Positions 46,001-57,735 of a stretch of 64,000 nt of DNA are shown piece after piece. This DNA comes from Chrysopilus asiliformis (taxonomy: Eukaryota > Arthropoda > Insecta > Diptera > Rhagionidae), in NCBI GenBank assembly GCA_964034945.1, contig OZ035963.1, positions 48,687,032-48,751,031 of the forward strand. Direction: 5' to 3'. Under the pieces are notes generated by a model that had not been told where the DNA came from, searched no databases, and saw only the letters and a program-made list of their open reading frames with translations. The translations under genes and the position numbers were made by a program. Positions within the stretch are counted from its first letter, which is position 1. Every line of letters starts with the position of its first letter.

Positions 46001-46679
46001 CCGGATCTCTAGGTTGAAAGGAGTCGAGATCTTCGTCGCGAACAGTGCAGATAAATTCCTTGTAGAACGTCGAGTAGTCGAAGTCGTCCTTCATTGGAAC
46101 TACAGTGAAATCCATGTCGGTATCCTTCAGATCAGTGGCCTTCTGAATTGCCAACTGGAATTCCCTAGAAGTGGGCTCGTGAGGGGTGTCTCTTGCCGTG
46201 AAATAGATAATCGTCGGAGTCTGCAGCTTGTAATCGGAGTGGTTGAAAAGATTCGTGCAAAGCCAAATTGCATCGGAAAAGTTCCCCTCCGTGCGCCCGT
46301 ACGTCTCCTCAAACTCGGGCGAACACTGTATCAAGTCAACGAAATTGAGAAAATATTCCACCGATGACTTGGACAACTCGTTTAGCGGCAAAATCACGGC
46401 GGTGTTCTTGTGGACAACAATGTGCTCCATTCCAGTGGTATCCTTTGGTTCAGGACTGTTGAGTGTGTTACAGAATACAATTCCGACGAGATCCTTTTTG
46501 CGGCTCAGCAGCCCACTCATAATCGAGTCCCGCAATTTTTGCAGGCAGTCGCTGAACATTTCCCGGTCTTCACTCAAAAATGCGTCAATCAAGAAAATAA
46601 ATGCCTCCCGGCCACGCCAACTGTAAACCTCTTCATCGTCTTCTTCTTCCAGTTCATCTAGTCTCGGGTTGTCGGACAT
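43071..46679 (-). CDS. Ku70: Ku70, DNA end-binding subunit of NHEJ
   Basis: With Ku80 it forms the ring that binds double-strand ends in non-homologous end joining. Four minus-strand exons: 46679-45730, 45656-45011, 43376-43251 and 43187-43071, phase consistent, 612 aa (human 609). The N-terminal vWA-like domain starts near residue 24 (EAFIFLIDAFLSE). The Ku core includes GLELAVGLYNYYQ and GKSIGFTNDEISRLKSVMPP. Exon 3 is an acidic/basic linker with KKRR, a likely nuclear signal. Exon 4 alone encodes the SAP motif (residues 575-610, INQLTVKQLKSYLQ). The exon 3 donor (ACA before GTAGAG) is weak but keeps frame. A poly(A) signal is at 42961-42966. Intron 2 (1.6 kb) is full of repeats. Confidence 0.94.
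43615..44105. repeat. Minisatellite, about 123-bp unit, four copies
   Basis: The string CTGAACACAACACAAAAAAT starts at 43634, 43771, 43894 and 44017, giving spacings of 137, 123 and 123 bp. Each unit also has TCGATATCTCAACCGATG-type and G-rich GGGGGTTTGAGGGGGTGGGT segments. The two 3' copies are nearly identical. Inside Ku70 intron 2. Confidence 0.8.
44310..44703. repeat. Dispersed repeat family E, partial copy
   Basis: Shares GCGGGCGCACGGATTGAGCT and the right end ATCACCATACGGG with 22516-22991. The left terminus is missing. Followed to about 44990 by another repeat also seen near 22100-22200 (CCTTGCCTTTGAGATATCCT). In Ku70 intron 2. Confidence 0.6.
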
Positions 46680-48239
46680 TTTTCACTATTTTAATAACTT
46701 TCTGGCACTTTAAATAACTTTTAGGAAATTCCGAACCACTTTTTCCGCCGTTTTGGTTTTCCTAACATGGAGAATGCGTCAGGATGCTTTGTGTCAGAAA
46801 TGCAACTTATGACGAGTCGTCACGGCATATATTTGATCAGCAGGCGAAAGAAGTGTCATAAAAAGTGCTTTTCGGGGTTGTACACATCTGCACTGTCAAA
46901 ATGAATGTTCAAAATTTAAACATATTTCGAATATTTGAAATTAATTTTTACTATGTATCTCTATATATATAAAAATGGATGTTTGTTGGCCTGTTCGTTG
47001 GTTGGCCTGTTTGTTGGCTGGTCTGTTGGTTTGAGATTACAAAACTCAAAAACTACTGGACCGCTTTTTACTCGTTTTTTTGCAAAATGATCTGCGTTAC
47101 CAGGAGCAGGTTTTTAGCTATTTTAGATTTTCAAAAATTGAAACAGAAGGTCCTGTAAAGATAATACAAGTATCTTTTTTCCCATTTTTCCCCGGAAAAA
47201 TTAGCCTTATAGGGTTTTTGGGGTCGCCGATCACGGTTCTGCTGTTGGAATTTTAAAATTCAAAACGGATCGTCCTGTAAGGATAACGTAAATATACTTT
47301 TTCCCGTTTTTCCCGGGAAAATCGGCATTAGGGGTTTCCGGAGTCGCTGATCACGAATCCGGTATTAGATTTTCAAAATTCGAAACGGAAAGTCCTATAA
47401 GGATAACGTCCTTATCGCAATTTCGCTTTTTGTTGTTTACTCCGAAATTACGCGTTTTACAGTAGTCTTATGTCTAACAAAAGTTGGAGACAATAAAATT
47501 TTCTATACCTATATTCACCGTTATTGAAAATATACCGTTATTTAGATATATCGATATACTGTTATTTAAAAAAAAATAAGTTTTTACCGATTCTCTCTAA
47601 AACTAATAGTTATTTGGTGGTCCATTCTATGAAATTAAAGAGAATAATATTTGCCACAATTTGGTATTTTACTGTTATCCGCTATCTTTTACCGTTATAG
47701 ACATATTTTCATGAAAAATTGAAAAAATCGATTTTAGGGAATTGTTTGAAAAGTAACAGTTTTTCGAAAAAATAATTAAGCGGAGAATTTAAGATATTAA
47801 AATGTTATACATTTTTGCCTTTTACCGTAAATCGATATATTTTACCGTTATCGAGATATTTCAAATTTTGTAAAATAAAAATTCAATACTTTTATATAAA
47901 TTAATATTTTATTCATCGGGTTATTGTGTAAATTCTGCACAAACGTAGATTTCGTATAAGAAAGTCGTGAGCTGATCACATCAGATATTTTTAAATAATA
48001 TTATTCCAAAATTCGGTTTTCTAGCAAAACAAAGTGCATGTTTCCCGAAACTTATGTTTTTTTTAGTTAGTAATCTGAATATTTGCTTTCATCGAAACCA
48101 CTTTTTTTTTTAAAAAAAACATTTAATTTAATTGTTAAATATTTAAAAAAAAACTAATCCTGTAAATGGGGAAAAATTCAGATTCCGTTTTAATTTGAAA
48201 GTAAAACACACGGATATCCGATTCCGCGCCAAAGGGATC
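46680..48239. other. Repeat-filled intergenic region right of Ku70
   Basis: The Ku70 promoter should be in the first few hundred bases; no TATA box is obvious. From about 46968 (TCTATATATATAAAAATGG) to 47410 runs a Helitron-like repeat. From 47420 to 47990 runs the repeat shared with 29470-29830. No coding region. Confidence 0.6.
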
Positions 48240-48920
48240 TTGAGAGCGACCGCCGCGCTCACTTAATCGTTTTCGTGTGTGCGGCTTCCTTTCCGGTCGG
48301 TCCGAAGCGTTCGTAGTTTTTTTTTCATTGAAATTCGTGTACAAAATCGAGAAATGCGATGGTTTTCTGTTTTAATTCGAAAGGACTGTCGCTTTTCCAT
48401 TCGGAAACAAAAAAAGAACAACTTTTTCGTGCCTTTAGTTGCGCACGACGCGGTTTTTGTTTTTCATGGAACTTCAACTTCAAGACAAAGAAAAGCAAAT
48501 GAAAAACGCTTTAATCAATTCGACGAAGCATTACTAAAAGTGAATTAATAGAAAGTGAATTAATCGTTTTGCCGATTATTTTAGTGCCGGGATATTGTGG
48601 ATATTTTAATAAATTCGATTTATACGAAAATCGCCGAAAAATGATTTCCATTTCTATGACGTCATTGTGGCGGCGGCAAGTGATCGCCGTTGATGGAGAT
48701 TTTCATGTGTTGTCCTCCATTTTGTTGCAGTTCAGAGTCACGTAGGCAATTTTTTCCTTTGTTCTGATTTTAAAAAAATCGAAAATTTTCGCGAGTGTTA
48801 ATTGATTGTGTTTTATTGTGAAAACGTTTTCGTTGTCTCGAAGATTATTTCTTTTGGAAAAGTGTTGAAGAAGGAACATTTCTGCTGGTGAAGATTTTCT
48901 CAACAGTTTTTTTTTCTGCT
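48240..48920 (+). other. Candidate 5'-UTR exon of a gene extending right
   Basis: Compared with its surroundings this stretch is less AT-rich, has many CG dinucleotides (CGACCGCCGCGCTC, GGCGGCGGCAAG) and no repeat partner in the window. It ends CTGCTG before GTGAGTTT at 48921, a good splice donor. No long ORF. If it is a first non-coding exon, the coding part would lie beyond a long intron, perhaps outside the window. Confidence 0.25.
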
Positions 48921-50370
48921 GGTGAGTTTTTTTTATATATTTAGTAATATTTTAAAGAAAATAAAAACTTTCCGGGCTCAAAATATTAAATTTTTTTTAA
49001 AGTCAGAAAATTGTATTTCCTGTTTTTTTAAGGGGTTACTAGCGAGGGATCTTTATCAATTTTTAAAGAGGTTTACGCTACAAGAAAATGTTTTACTTCT
49101 CAGAGTATTCATGAAAACATTCGACTTCTGAATTGTGCCTAACAAATATTTTCCGGGCACTTCCAAGTCAATTGGGATAATATTACAAAAATATCTTTCT
49201 GTCTGTCAGTCTGTGTACAATATTTCGTTAAAACTAATAGAGCTAGAGCCATGCAATTTTACAGACATATTTGTACTGGAGTATAGGACGGTCCTATCAA
49301 CTTATGGTGGAAATCTCGTGATTGAATTATATTTATTAAAAGTTTAAAAAATAGATCTTGCGAATTTCTTGCAAACTAAAATTTTATTTATCGTATTATA
49401 TGTATTATACTCGTAAATTGCGCGAAAAAATAGATTTTGAATAAGAAAGTCATCTGCTGCTCACTTCAGATATTTTAATTTTTACGTTAAACCTTTTTTC
49501 TGGATATAAAAAGATTTTATTATTATATTTTACTGTAACCCACTTAAGTTACATTTAGTTTGAATTTTTTTTTATAAAACCAGTAAAAAGGAAAATCAAA
49601 GAATTTGCTAGTTTTTTCGAGCTGTTCCTCTCATTGAATTTTGATGTGTGGATAAGTTATGCGAAACTTATTCTAAACAATTTTAATCCCGGAAACGCCC
49701 AATTTACAACATCTCGATATAAAACGCTCAGTGTTCTGTTCCCGACATCGTATACGATGATGGAATTCGATTTAAATACAACGCGAAATTTTCAAAAAGA
49801 AAATTTTAAAGTTTCAAAACTTTACTTTTAGTAGTGCCATTAATCAGAATTTGCAAAAAATTTACCATGTACATAAAAAAGTTATCGAAAACGGCTGTGA
49901 ATCTAGATTTTCTTGTATACCTAAAAAATTGGCCAAAAATTGTGCAATTTAAAAAAAAGTTGCAAAACTTTAGACTGCCGTGGTGGTCCCGAAAGGGGCC
50001 ACATACAATCTAGGCGACTTCATGCAATATGGAGCGAGATGCCAATAAATATTCAAAACAAAATCTAAGATTTTAAAGAAAAAATGCCGATAGTCTAAGT
50101 TAAAAATTTGATTTTGATAGCAGCAGAAAATTCTTAAATTTTTTGTGTGGGCAATTTAAATTTTGCGGCTCAGAGAAATCAAAAACCTTTTCACAAGTCC
50201 ATACATAAGAAATTCCAATCATCATCCACGACAGTTGATAATAAAATTTGCCACAAGTTCGTTTTATGTTGTAGCTCTTTATCTGAAATCGTTCTCGAAA
50301 TAAGACCTTTTATCAAAAGTTTCAGTTTTTCTGAAAATATCAAATAAAATTATATCTCTCAGTATTTGTG
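48921..50370. other. AT-rich DNA, no recognised gene
   Basis: Several short ORFs exist, all AT-driven. Some text (for example CAGTCTGTGTACAATATTTCG near 49209 and TAAGAAAGTCATCTGCTGCT near 49443) looks like dispersed-repeat material related to 29750-29830 and 47930-47990. Confidence 0.5.
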
Positions 50371-51318
50371 CAAGGTGTATCAACTAGAGAGGTGGAGTAC
50401 TCCCGTCCACTACTATCAAATATTGCATGTGTGACGTCACAACCGCTAAACAGAATCGAAGGTGCCAGTGGTTTCTTATGGGATATTTATGCGATTACTT
50501 AGATCTGACATGTTTATATAGTTTTTTTTTTGTTTAGGTGTTTTAATATAACGTATAACGTATAACGTACAAATAGATCAAATTAAAGGGTATATGCAAT
50601 TTGTATATATGAAAATAGAGTTAGTTTGAATGGAAAGTATTTTTTATTTGTAATTTTTTTTAGTACATTGTTGATTAAGATTGACGAAATTAATTTAGAT
50701 TGACGAAAATCTTCGTCCGCTCTACGCTTTCTTTTCAGTATTTTCTGTTCCTTAAGTTTTTGATTAAATTGCTTGCATCGAATGTTAACACGAAGTTTAG
50801 CATATCTATTAACCAGGACAAAATCAAAAAAAAATTAGAAAAATAGCTCCATTGAGAACAACAGTTTCGATTGAGTGCACTTATTTCAATAAATGAAATA
50901 AAATATACTTACTTCCTCGCCTTAGAATTGGTTTCATTTTTTTGTTTAAAAGCTTCGATTTTAACTCGTTTTCAAAAGCACTGCTATCAAAGTGCAGTGA
51001 GCATAACGCTAAACTTGCGTTATCTTTTTTAATTGAAATTTAGCAAAATCGTAACCATTTTTTCCTTAACTCCTTATTTTTAGGAAACTGGTGGAAAGTT
51101 TTTTTTGCTGGACATTTATTTTCCCTAACGCTTTGACATTTTGGCATAGCACACTTTCTACCCACCATCGAAATCGTTTGGTGTTTGATACTGCCGAGAT
51201 AAACTTATATTCATCGGTGCACTCAGAGCGCGGTTGTTATGTCACAGCACACTCACACTGGCGCTTGGTGTGTACGATACAAACGGGAGTACTCCACCTC
51301 TCTAGTTGATACACCTTG
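50371..51318. mobile_element. 948-bp TIR element with 9-bp target duplication
   Basis: The first 36 bp (beginning CAAGGTGTATCAACTAGAGA) and last 36 bp are perfect reverse complements. GTATTTGTG flanks both sides (50362-50370 and 51319-51327). A 9-bp duplication is typical of Mutator-like elements. The interior has no transposase I can recognise; a short minus-strand reading with KRKRRADEDF near 50720 is the only suggestive piece. Non-autonomous and, from TIR identity, young. Confidence 0.85.
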
Positions 51319-51327
51319 GTATTTGTG

Positions 51328-52832
51328 GGAAAAAAACACCGCAATCAAGTGGATGAGTGATGAGTCTAAGGACATTTTAAAACATAAGAAAAGCTACAAT
51401 TACCAGCGGCAGTAAATAAACAGTATTTAGTTTGTATGGAAGAGGGAGAAGTAGTGGTCCGATTGGATTTTGATGTATGGATCAGTTATGTAAAATCCTA
51501 TTACTTAATAAATTTTTCAATATGAATCACCGTTTTCGAGAAAATTGCAAAAAACTGTTTCATTTGTATGGGGAAGGAAGTAGTGGTCTAATTTTGCCCG
51601 TTCAAGAACTTAGCTTAGCCATTTATGAGGAACACAACTGTACAAAATTATTTAAAATATAAAAACTTGGCCCGAGACTTAACCGCCATGTCCTTTTAAG
51701 TTTGAAAACTTGAAAAATCGTTTTTGGCATAAAAAAATATCTCAAATGAAAAAAAAATTGAACTCAAACATGTCGCAGTCGTCACTTCGAATAATCCCAT
51801 TACGATTAAATTTGATTCTGAGAGTTCTTCGGCTGTAAATTACATTTTTTTTCGCTTGCGGAGAAGTTTTTTTTTGCAATTTTCCTAAAAAAGCGCATGT
51901 ATTTCAAAGGATTTGGCATGTGGCGCATTTCTCTTTACTGAGATTTTTACAATTCCCGTTGCAATTTTTTTGTCGAACATAAGGAGCGCGAAACATTAAT
52001 TTACTTTACAAATATAATGGTGTGGCTCTTGATTTACATAAATTGCACTGCATTCTGTTTAAAAAAAATTAATACACATTCCTTAAATGGGTTTCCTCCA
52101 AATCAAGTTTCATTTTCTATATAAAATCGGTTGTTTCGTTTGTGTTCCGTTTTTGCGATTTCAGAACCTAAATAAATTTGGCCACCCTAGGTATTTATAA
52201 TAACTATAAACCAAATTTTATGAAGTTTTAAATTTCTAATAAAAATGTCGAAGAACTCAACATAGCAACTATAAAATAATAGAAGCGTCGACAAAATTGT
52301 ATCGGATTATGGGCCCTTTTGGAAAATGAATCTTCGATTTATTTGATTATGCAGTGAACTACCCCTTGGAGATGATCCTCCAGCCATCATGGGTTTCAGC
52401 CGTTTCTGATGCCTCTTCTCAATTCCTCGTATAAAACTACATAAAAGACGTTATTCGGATCTGGATCCCATATGTGAGAGAAATTAGACGCTGATGGTTT
52501 GGGGTATCGCATGAATTTAACCTTTTTGTTATGTTAAATAATTCACCACCTGTTTCAGGCGATTTTAACACAGCGACAGATATTTGTCGCAATAACCCTC
52601 TTTACTTTTGGTTGTTATAGACTCACCTACCCCCTTTCCTTATCAACTGATAGCTTGGGTATGAAAAGAGCAATGTCCGGATGGCTTCCGTAAATTACTA
52701 CCGATTGGGGATGCGTTAAGACATTCAATTGATGCTCACAATGGGTCCTATTCTGTAATTTTCCATAAAGTTATCTATAAATATAAAAACATAACAAAAG
52801 CTATAATTACCAATTTGGCAATTATTCAAAAA
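51328..52832. repeat. Dispersed-repeat mosaic
   Basis: 51385-51650 carries a block also seen near 32815-33000, 59050-59220 and 60240-60480 (ATTGGATTTTGATGTATGG). 51750-52800 is AT-rich and unassigned, ending with ATAACAAAAGCTATAATTAC, which also precedes the repeat at 58618. Confidence 0.5.
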
Positions 52833-53286
52833 CCGTATGGTGATATTGCATTGTTCGAAGTTTAAGTGAACGATGAACAGTTGTATCTAAATTCCACTTT
52901 GAAGTCAAACTTTTCAATAAGATTTTTTAAAATTTATTCCACTCGGATTTTGATGTATGGGAGTTTTATGTAGAATCATATTCTAAATAACTTTTGTTCT
53001 AGCACTTTTTTGATAAGATGAACCGTTTTTGAGTAATCCGCAAAAAACGTTTTCGTTCGTATGGGGGGTACCCGCCCCCTAATGGTCCAGTTTTGCCCAT
53101 TAACGATCTTAGCCTTGCATTTTACGAAAGACGAATCTGTCTAAAATTTCAAGTCTCTGGCTCAATCCGTGCGCCCGCAATCCGCGCTACAGACGGACAG
53201 ACGGACGGACATGCAAAATTCAATTTTTTTTTATCATTCTAAACACACTAAGGCAAATCTAATATACCGTTTGGTTTCACCATACG
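52833..53286. repeat. Dispersed repeat family E copy, reverse orientation
   Basis: Begins ACCGTATGGTGATATT and ends GGTTTCACCATACG, with the CCCGCAATCCGCGC block and an ACAGACGGACAGACGGACGG tract inside. Homologous to 22516-22991 in the opposite orientation. Confidence 0.6.
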
Positions 53287-53755
53287 TGTATAAAAATGGG
53301 TGTTTGTTGGTCTGTCTGTCTACAGATTACAAAACTCAAAATTACTGGACCGATTTTTACGCGGTTTTTTGCAAAACTATCTGCGTTGCCAGGAGCAGGT
53401 TAGATATTTAAAATTCGAAACAGAAGGTCCTGTAAGGATAACGCAAATATCCCTTTTCCCGGGAAAAATCGGCATAAAGGGGTTCGCTGATCGCGGATCC
53501 GGTGTTAGATTTTTAAAATTCTAAACGGAATGTTCTGTAAGGATAACGCAACTGTCCTTTTTCCAATTTTTCTCGCAAAAACTGGCTTTGGGAGGTTTTC
53601 AGAAGTGCTTATCACGAATCCGGTGTTGGAATTTCAAAATTCGAAATGGAAACTCCTGTAAGGATAACGTTTTTTCCCAAAAGTTTTTAAGTTATTTATG
53701 GTTTTTTGGCATTCTAAAATTTATACAAAAAACTTTAAGCTGGCAACGTAGACCC
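53287..53755 (+). mobile_element. Helitron-like repeat copy
   Basis: Begins GTATAAAAATGGGTGTTTG, abutting the previous repeat, and carries the family core (GCGTTGCCAGGAGCAGG, GGTCCTGTAAGGATAACG) to GCTGGCAACGTAG. The CTAG end is degraded here. Confidence 0.5.
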
Positions 53756-53958
53756 TATTTTATATTATTGTATGAGGAAAAAATAAAATGAAAATAACAT
53801 TATTTTACAAATTATTATTTCCACAATTTTGGGCCATTTAATAATTCTCAGGGTGTTCGACATATTTTTTTTATAAATTTTATACGCTGCTACACACTTA
53901 GAGAAAAAATTGGTTATATGGATAAAATCATTGTTAAATCAACAAAATTTTTTATTAA

Positions 53959-54189
53959 CCCTCTAACCGGAATATTTCCGAGAAAAATTCACTAAAATAT
54001 GACTTTCAACTTGCGACAGACCGTAACCAAGACAACGTACAGGGCTAAATTTTTTCCAGCATGTAAAGCGATAACTTACAAAAGTCAGTGTAAGGCGTTC
54101 CGGCGATTTCCGGCGATAAAAATTGTTACCCGTTATAAACAAGCGAATTCCCTGAAGCCCGCCTTAAGGCGGGCATTCCGGCTAGAGGG
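53959..54189. mobile_element. piggyBac-type MITE copy 2
   Basis: TTAA at 53955-53958 and 54190-54193. The element starts CCCTCTAACCGGAAT and ends ATTCCGGCTAGAGGG, 231 bp. The ends match the piggyBac pattern, but the interior differs from 24564-24763, so these are two families or old relatives. Confidence 0.75.
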
Positions 54190-54447
54190 TTAAAATCACA
54201 GAAAAATTGTCAATTAGGACAAATATTTTGGAACGGAAATCTTTGTTCAAAAAAAAATATTATTTTAACAAAAATAAACTTACAAATGATTTCTTAGATC
54301 AATGAAACAATTGTGAAATTAATAATACCTACTTTATTTGTCGAAATGACAAAAATTGTTACATTCACAAAATTTTTGTTTTTCAAATAATTCCTTTATC
54401 AACAATTAGACAATCAGACTGAGATTTGGAAAATGGAACATTTCTAA

Positions 54448-54639
54448 AGCCGGCCATACATTATGAGACTTGTTGTACAACTTGGTTCGGTTGTAAGCAA
54501 TGTTGGATCGTGTATAGGCCGGTTGTAGTACCAAATTTTAGATTCGACAAAAATCAAAACCCTATTGATTTTGACTTCGCCATAACAAGTTGTACAACAT
54601 GGTTTTAGAACAAGTCTCATAATGTACATATAGCCGGCT
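54448..54639. mobile_element. MITE with AGCCGGC ends
   Basis: Flanked by TAA (54445-54447 and 54640-54642). The ends AGCCGGCCATACATTATGAG and CTCATAATGTACATATAGCCGGCT are inverted, and inner GTTGTACAAC palindromes lie in both halves. 192 bp. Confidence 0.75.
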
Positions 54640-55660
54640 TAAAGAATCGCTAGTATTATTTTGCTCCCAATTCATGTTGCATTCAGTGTGGCAGCCAACC
54701 AATCAGAGCACGACAAGCGGAACTCTGAAAATGGAAATTTTAGTATCGAAGAGGATTTTCCAATCAGCAGTTCCACTTCCTCACCTTTCCTTAATGTTGA
54801 CAATTTCTGTCCTAGTTAGGCAGACTATTTCAACCAATGTGAACATAACATGAAATTTTTTTTGTTTATTTAAACATTAGAAAAATCGTTTCCTTTAAAA
54901 CATAAAATAACATATCAAGATAAAATTTTTCAAACGGAATAGGACCCAATATGGCAGAAAAAGGTCATGAAAGTGGAATTGAGAAGGTGGTGGATCGGTT
55001 AACCTCAACGCTGTAGTTTTTTGGTCCTTTTGACAAGTCATCCCCGTCTCGTTTAACGTACTGAACTGCCTTTTACCTCTTAACTAGTCGATAGTTAATG
55101 ACATTCGATAGGTTTCAGCTCGACATACATAATACGAGAATATCTAAAGTAACGGTAAAACTATACGTTATACTCATGTTGAATAACCCTCAAGTCGCAT
55201 AGCCACCAGACAGTTAGTAAAGTTTTTTTTTTGCTTTGTCAAGAATAAGATTAAGATGTGGGAATTGTGGGACATAGGGATGTCTTTAGGTCTTCACCTT
55301 ACCTGGCCCGTATGATTAATCGTTAGCGGATTACACGCGTCAAAATCTTTTCCAAGTCTCGTGCACAGATTTATTTTACGGTATGTGGCATCCTTCGGTA
55401 AAATATGTGATGTCAGTGGCACCTTTGGTAACTGAAAAATATATTGGGATTGAGAATACTCCCGCCTCATACGACGTGTTTCCTCCCAAAATTGTGCTTA
55501 TCGACAAGACTTCGTATTAAAGACAAAAACGATTTAATTTCGACACGTATGCCGCCAGTGTTGTGTAGATTGTTATCAAAACATATTTTATGTAATTGTT
55601 TACGTGTAAAGAATTACAACCACTAAAATTATGGTAAACAATGTAAATAATGTAAATATA
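54640..55660. other. Unassigned intergenic DNA
   Basis: About 1 kb with no repeat partner in the window and no convincing ORF; the 60-codon ORF at 55444-55626 has no features I recognise. Confidence 0.5.
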
Positions 55661-56211
55661 TCGGGTCTTTCAACAAGGACATAACAATTTTGTATTTAAA
55701 TAAAACACAGAATAATTGAGATATCGGGCTGAAATTTATTCCAGGTGTAGTGGACATGTTACATTTAAGTATGAAATTCGATGTCGTTCATATGGCCACC
55801 GCGAGCATGTTTGCTGATTGATTCTTTGGAGCCAATTTTCCACCACTCTTCCACACATATCGGCCGGAACGCTGGCAATTTCGCGTTCGATATTATTCCT
55901 GGGCTCCTCTAACGTTGTTGGCTTGTTGGCATAAACCAACGACTTACTATAACCCCATAAAAAGAAATCCAACGGCGTTAAATCGCATGAACGAGGTGGC
56001 CATTCGACCGGACCATTTCTCGAGATTACACGATTGCGACCACCGACTCAGAATTTCGGTAATAATTTCCAAACGTTGCTCGTTCGTGAACGTCACCATG
56101 ATAAAAATGTAAACCTTGACTGACGTTTTAGCATCGCCAGATCATAAAAAAAGTTTTAGGGTGCGATTTTATTTAAATACAAAATTGTTATGTCCTTGTT
56201 GAAAGACCCTT
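55661..56211 (-). mobile_element. Internally deleted DD41D mariner with intact TIRs
   Basis: TA flanks both sides. The 43-bp terminal repeats (beginning GGGTCTTTCAACAAGGACAT) are identical apart from the outermost bases. On the minus strand the transposase starts at 56099 (MVTFTNEQRLEIITEIL), jumps by deletion to the region around SCDLTPLDFFLWGYSK and continues to a stop near 55736. The first two catalytic Asp are gone, so it can move only in trans. Same superfamily as the wreck in mbt intron 2. Confidence 0.85.
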
Positions 56212-57130
56212 TAGAATGTAATGCGAAATTTATTTTGTTTAAACAAATGCGCCGCAGTCGATTTTTTTAAAAAGAAAAGAATGAGATTTAATTTAATACA
56301 AATGCGCCGCATGCGAAAATTACGTGTCAAAATCAAATATCCATTTAAATTAAAGCCAAAATCCAGTAGCGTAGCCAGGGGGTGTTGGAGAGGGGTTTGT
56401 GGAGGGGATTTGTCTTTCGTCACATATTTTTGAGTAAGTTGTTTTTTTTGGACCCCTTCTGGCTACGCCACTGCCTACATGGTTCCCAACGAAGAGTAAA
56501 TCTTAGGTTTGCTCTATTCACGTTCCACAAGGAAAACTGTCTCCTTGAATCTGTGCCCTATTCATACATGCATGCGTGCATTCCCTAGTAATGAAAGAGG
56601 ACAAAAGTGGACGCCTTGACCTCAAAGTTGACGAATTTGTATGAATTTGAGGTACAACGTAGACTTGATATTCACCTGCCCCTGCGGTGCTTTAGACTTT
56701 AAAGCGTTTTTCAACAACTGAGACTTTTGCATAACTTTTGCATAACTTTTGTATAACTTTTGTGGAAACTGACCACAGTATTCCCCGGATAACTGCACAT
56801 GGGAAAAATCCTGCATTGCTTGTGCAATTTCGAGGGTTCGCGCTTATCCGGTACTCCTTTAAGAGCAAAAATTGTGCACTTATGCGAGGAGATCCTTTTT
56901 ACTGCATGAAGTTGTACACTTATTATCTAGGATTGTGAAATCATAATATAATTGCACTGATTTCTACCCTTTCCAAATATGGAGAAACTTTGGAAGATTT
57001 ACATTCATAGAATCTGTGGAAAAGAAGGGCTGGTCCTTTAAGCCCACCCCCATAGCGCACTCGCTAGCGCTACTGATTGAGTGTGTAAATATTGAATAAA
57101 TGTCACATGGCTAACCAATGTGGATTAATG
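56212..57130. other. Unassigned intergenic DNA
   Basis: Contains short direct repeats (GCATAACTTTT in tandem near 56727-56760) and GTAGCGTAGCCAGGGGG / TGGCTACGCCACTGCCTA (56366 and 56460), which resemble two inverted transposon ends about 110 bp apart. No gene. Confidence 0.45.
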
Positions 57131-57293
57131 CTGGGTTTACACAAGTGACAGATAATGACAATCTGTCATAAAAGAATGGACAAGTTTTTATGAGAGATTG
57201 TCATTTTTCTGACAGAAATAATGACATAAATGATACTATTTACACGATAATGACAAACAAAATGACAAATTTGTCATTCGTGTAAACGCAGCA
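57131..57293. mobile_element. MITE family F monomer
   Basis: Flanked by TAA (57128-57130 and 57294-57296). The ends TGCTGGGTTTACAC and GTGTAAACGCAGCA are inverted. 163 bp, and the single-unit relative of the doubled element at 23409-23792. Confidence 0.75.
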
Positions 57294-57357
57294 TAACAGT
57301 ATTTTCTTTATTGATTTAAAGCCTTTTCACAAAATCATTTTTTACTAATTCTGTTAT

Positions 57358-57735
57358 CGGAATTTTTTGCAAAATGATCTGCGTTGCCAGGAGCAGGTTT
57401 TTAGCGATATTAGATTTTCAAAATTCGTGACTGAAGGTCCTGTAAGGATAACACAAATATCCTTTTTCCCATTTTTCCCCGGACAAATTTTTCCCCGGAT
57501 TTTCAAGATTTGAAACCAAAGGTCCTGTAAGGATAGCACAAATGTCCGTTTTCCAATTTTTCTCGCAAAAACTGGCTTTGGGAGGTTTTCGGGGTTGCTT
57601 ATCGTGTTGAAATTTCAAAATTCGAAACGGAAGGTCCTGTTAAGATAACATTTTTCCCAAAAGTTTTTAAGGTATTTATGGTTTTTTGGCATTCTAAAAT
57701 TTGTACAAAAAACTTTAAGCTGGCAACGTAGGGTC
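57358..57735 (+). mobile_element. Helitron-like repeat, 5'-truncated
   Basis: Starts within the family core (GCAAAATGATCTGCGTTGCC) and runs through two GGTCCTGTAAGGATA blocks to AGCTGGCAACGTAGGGTC. No CTAG end. Confidence 0.5.
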
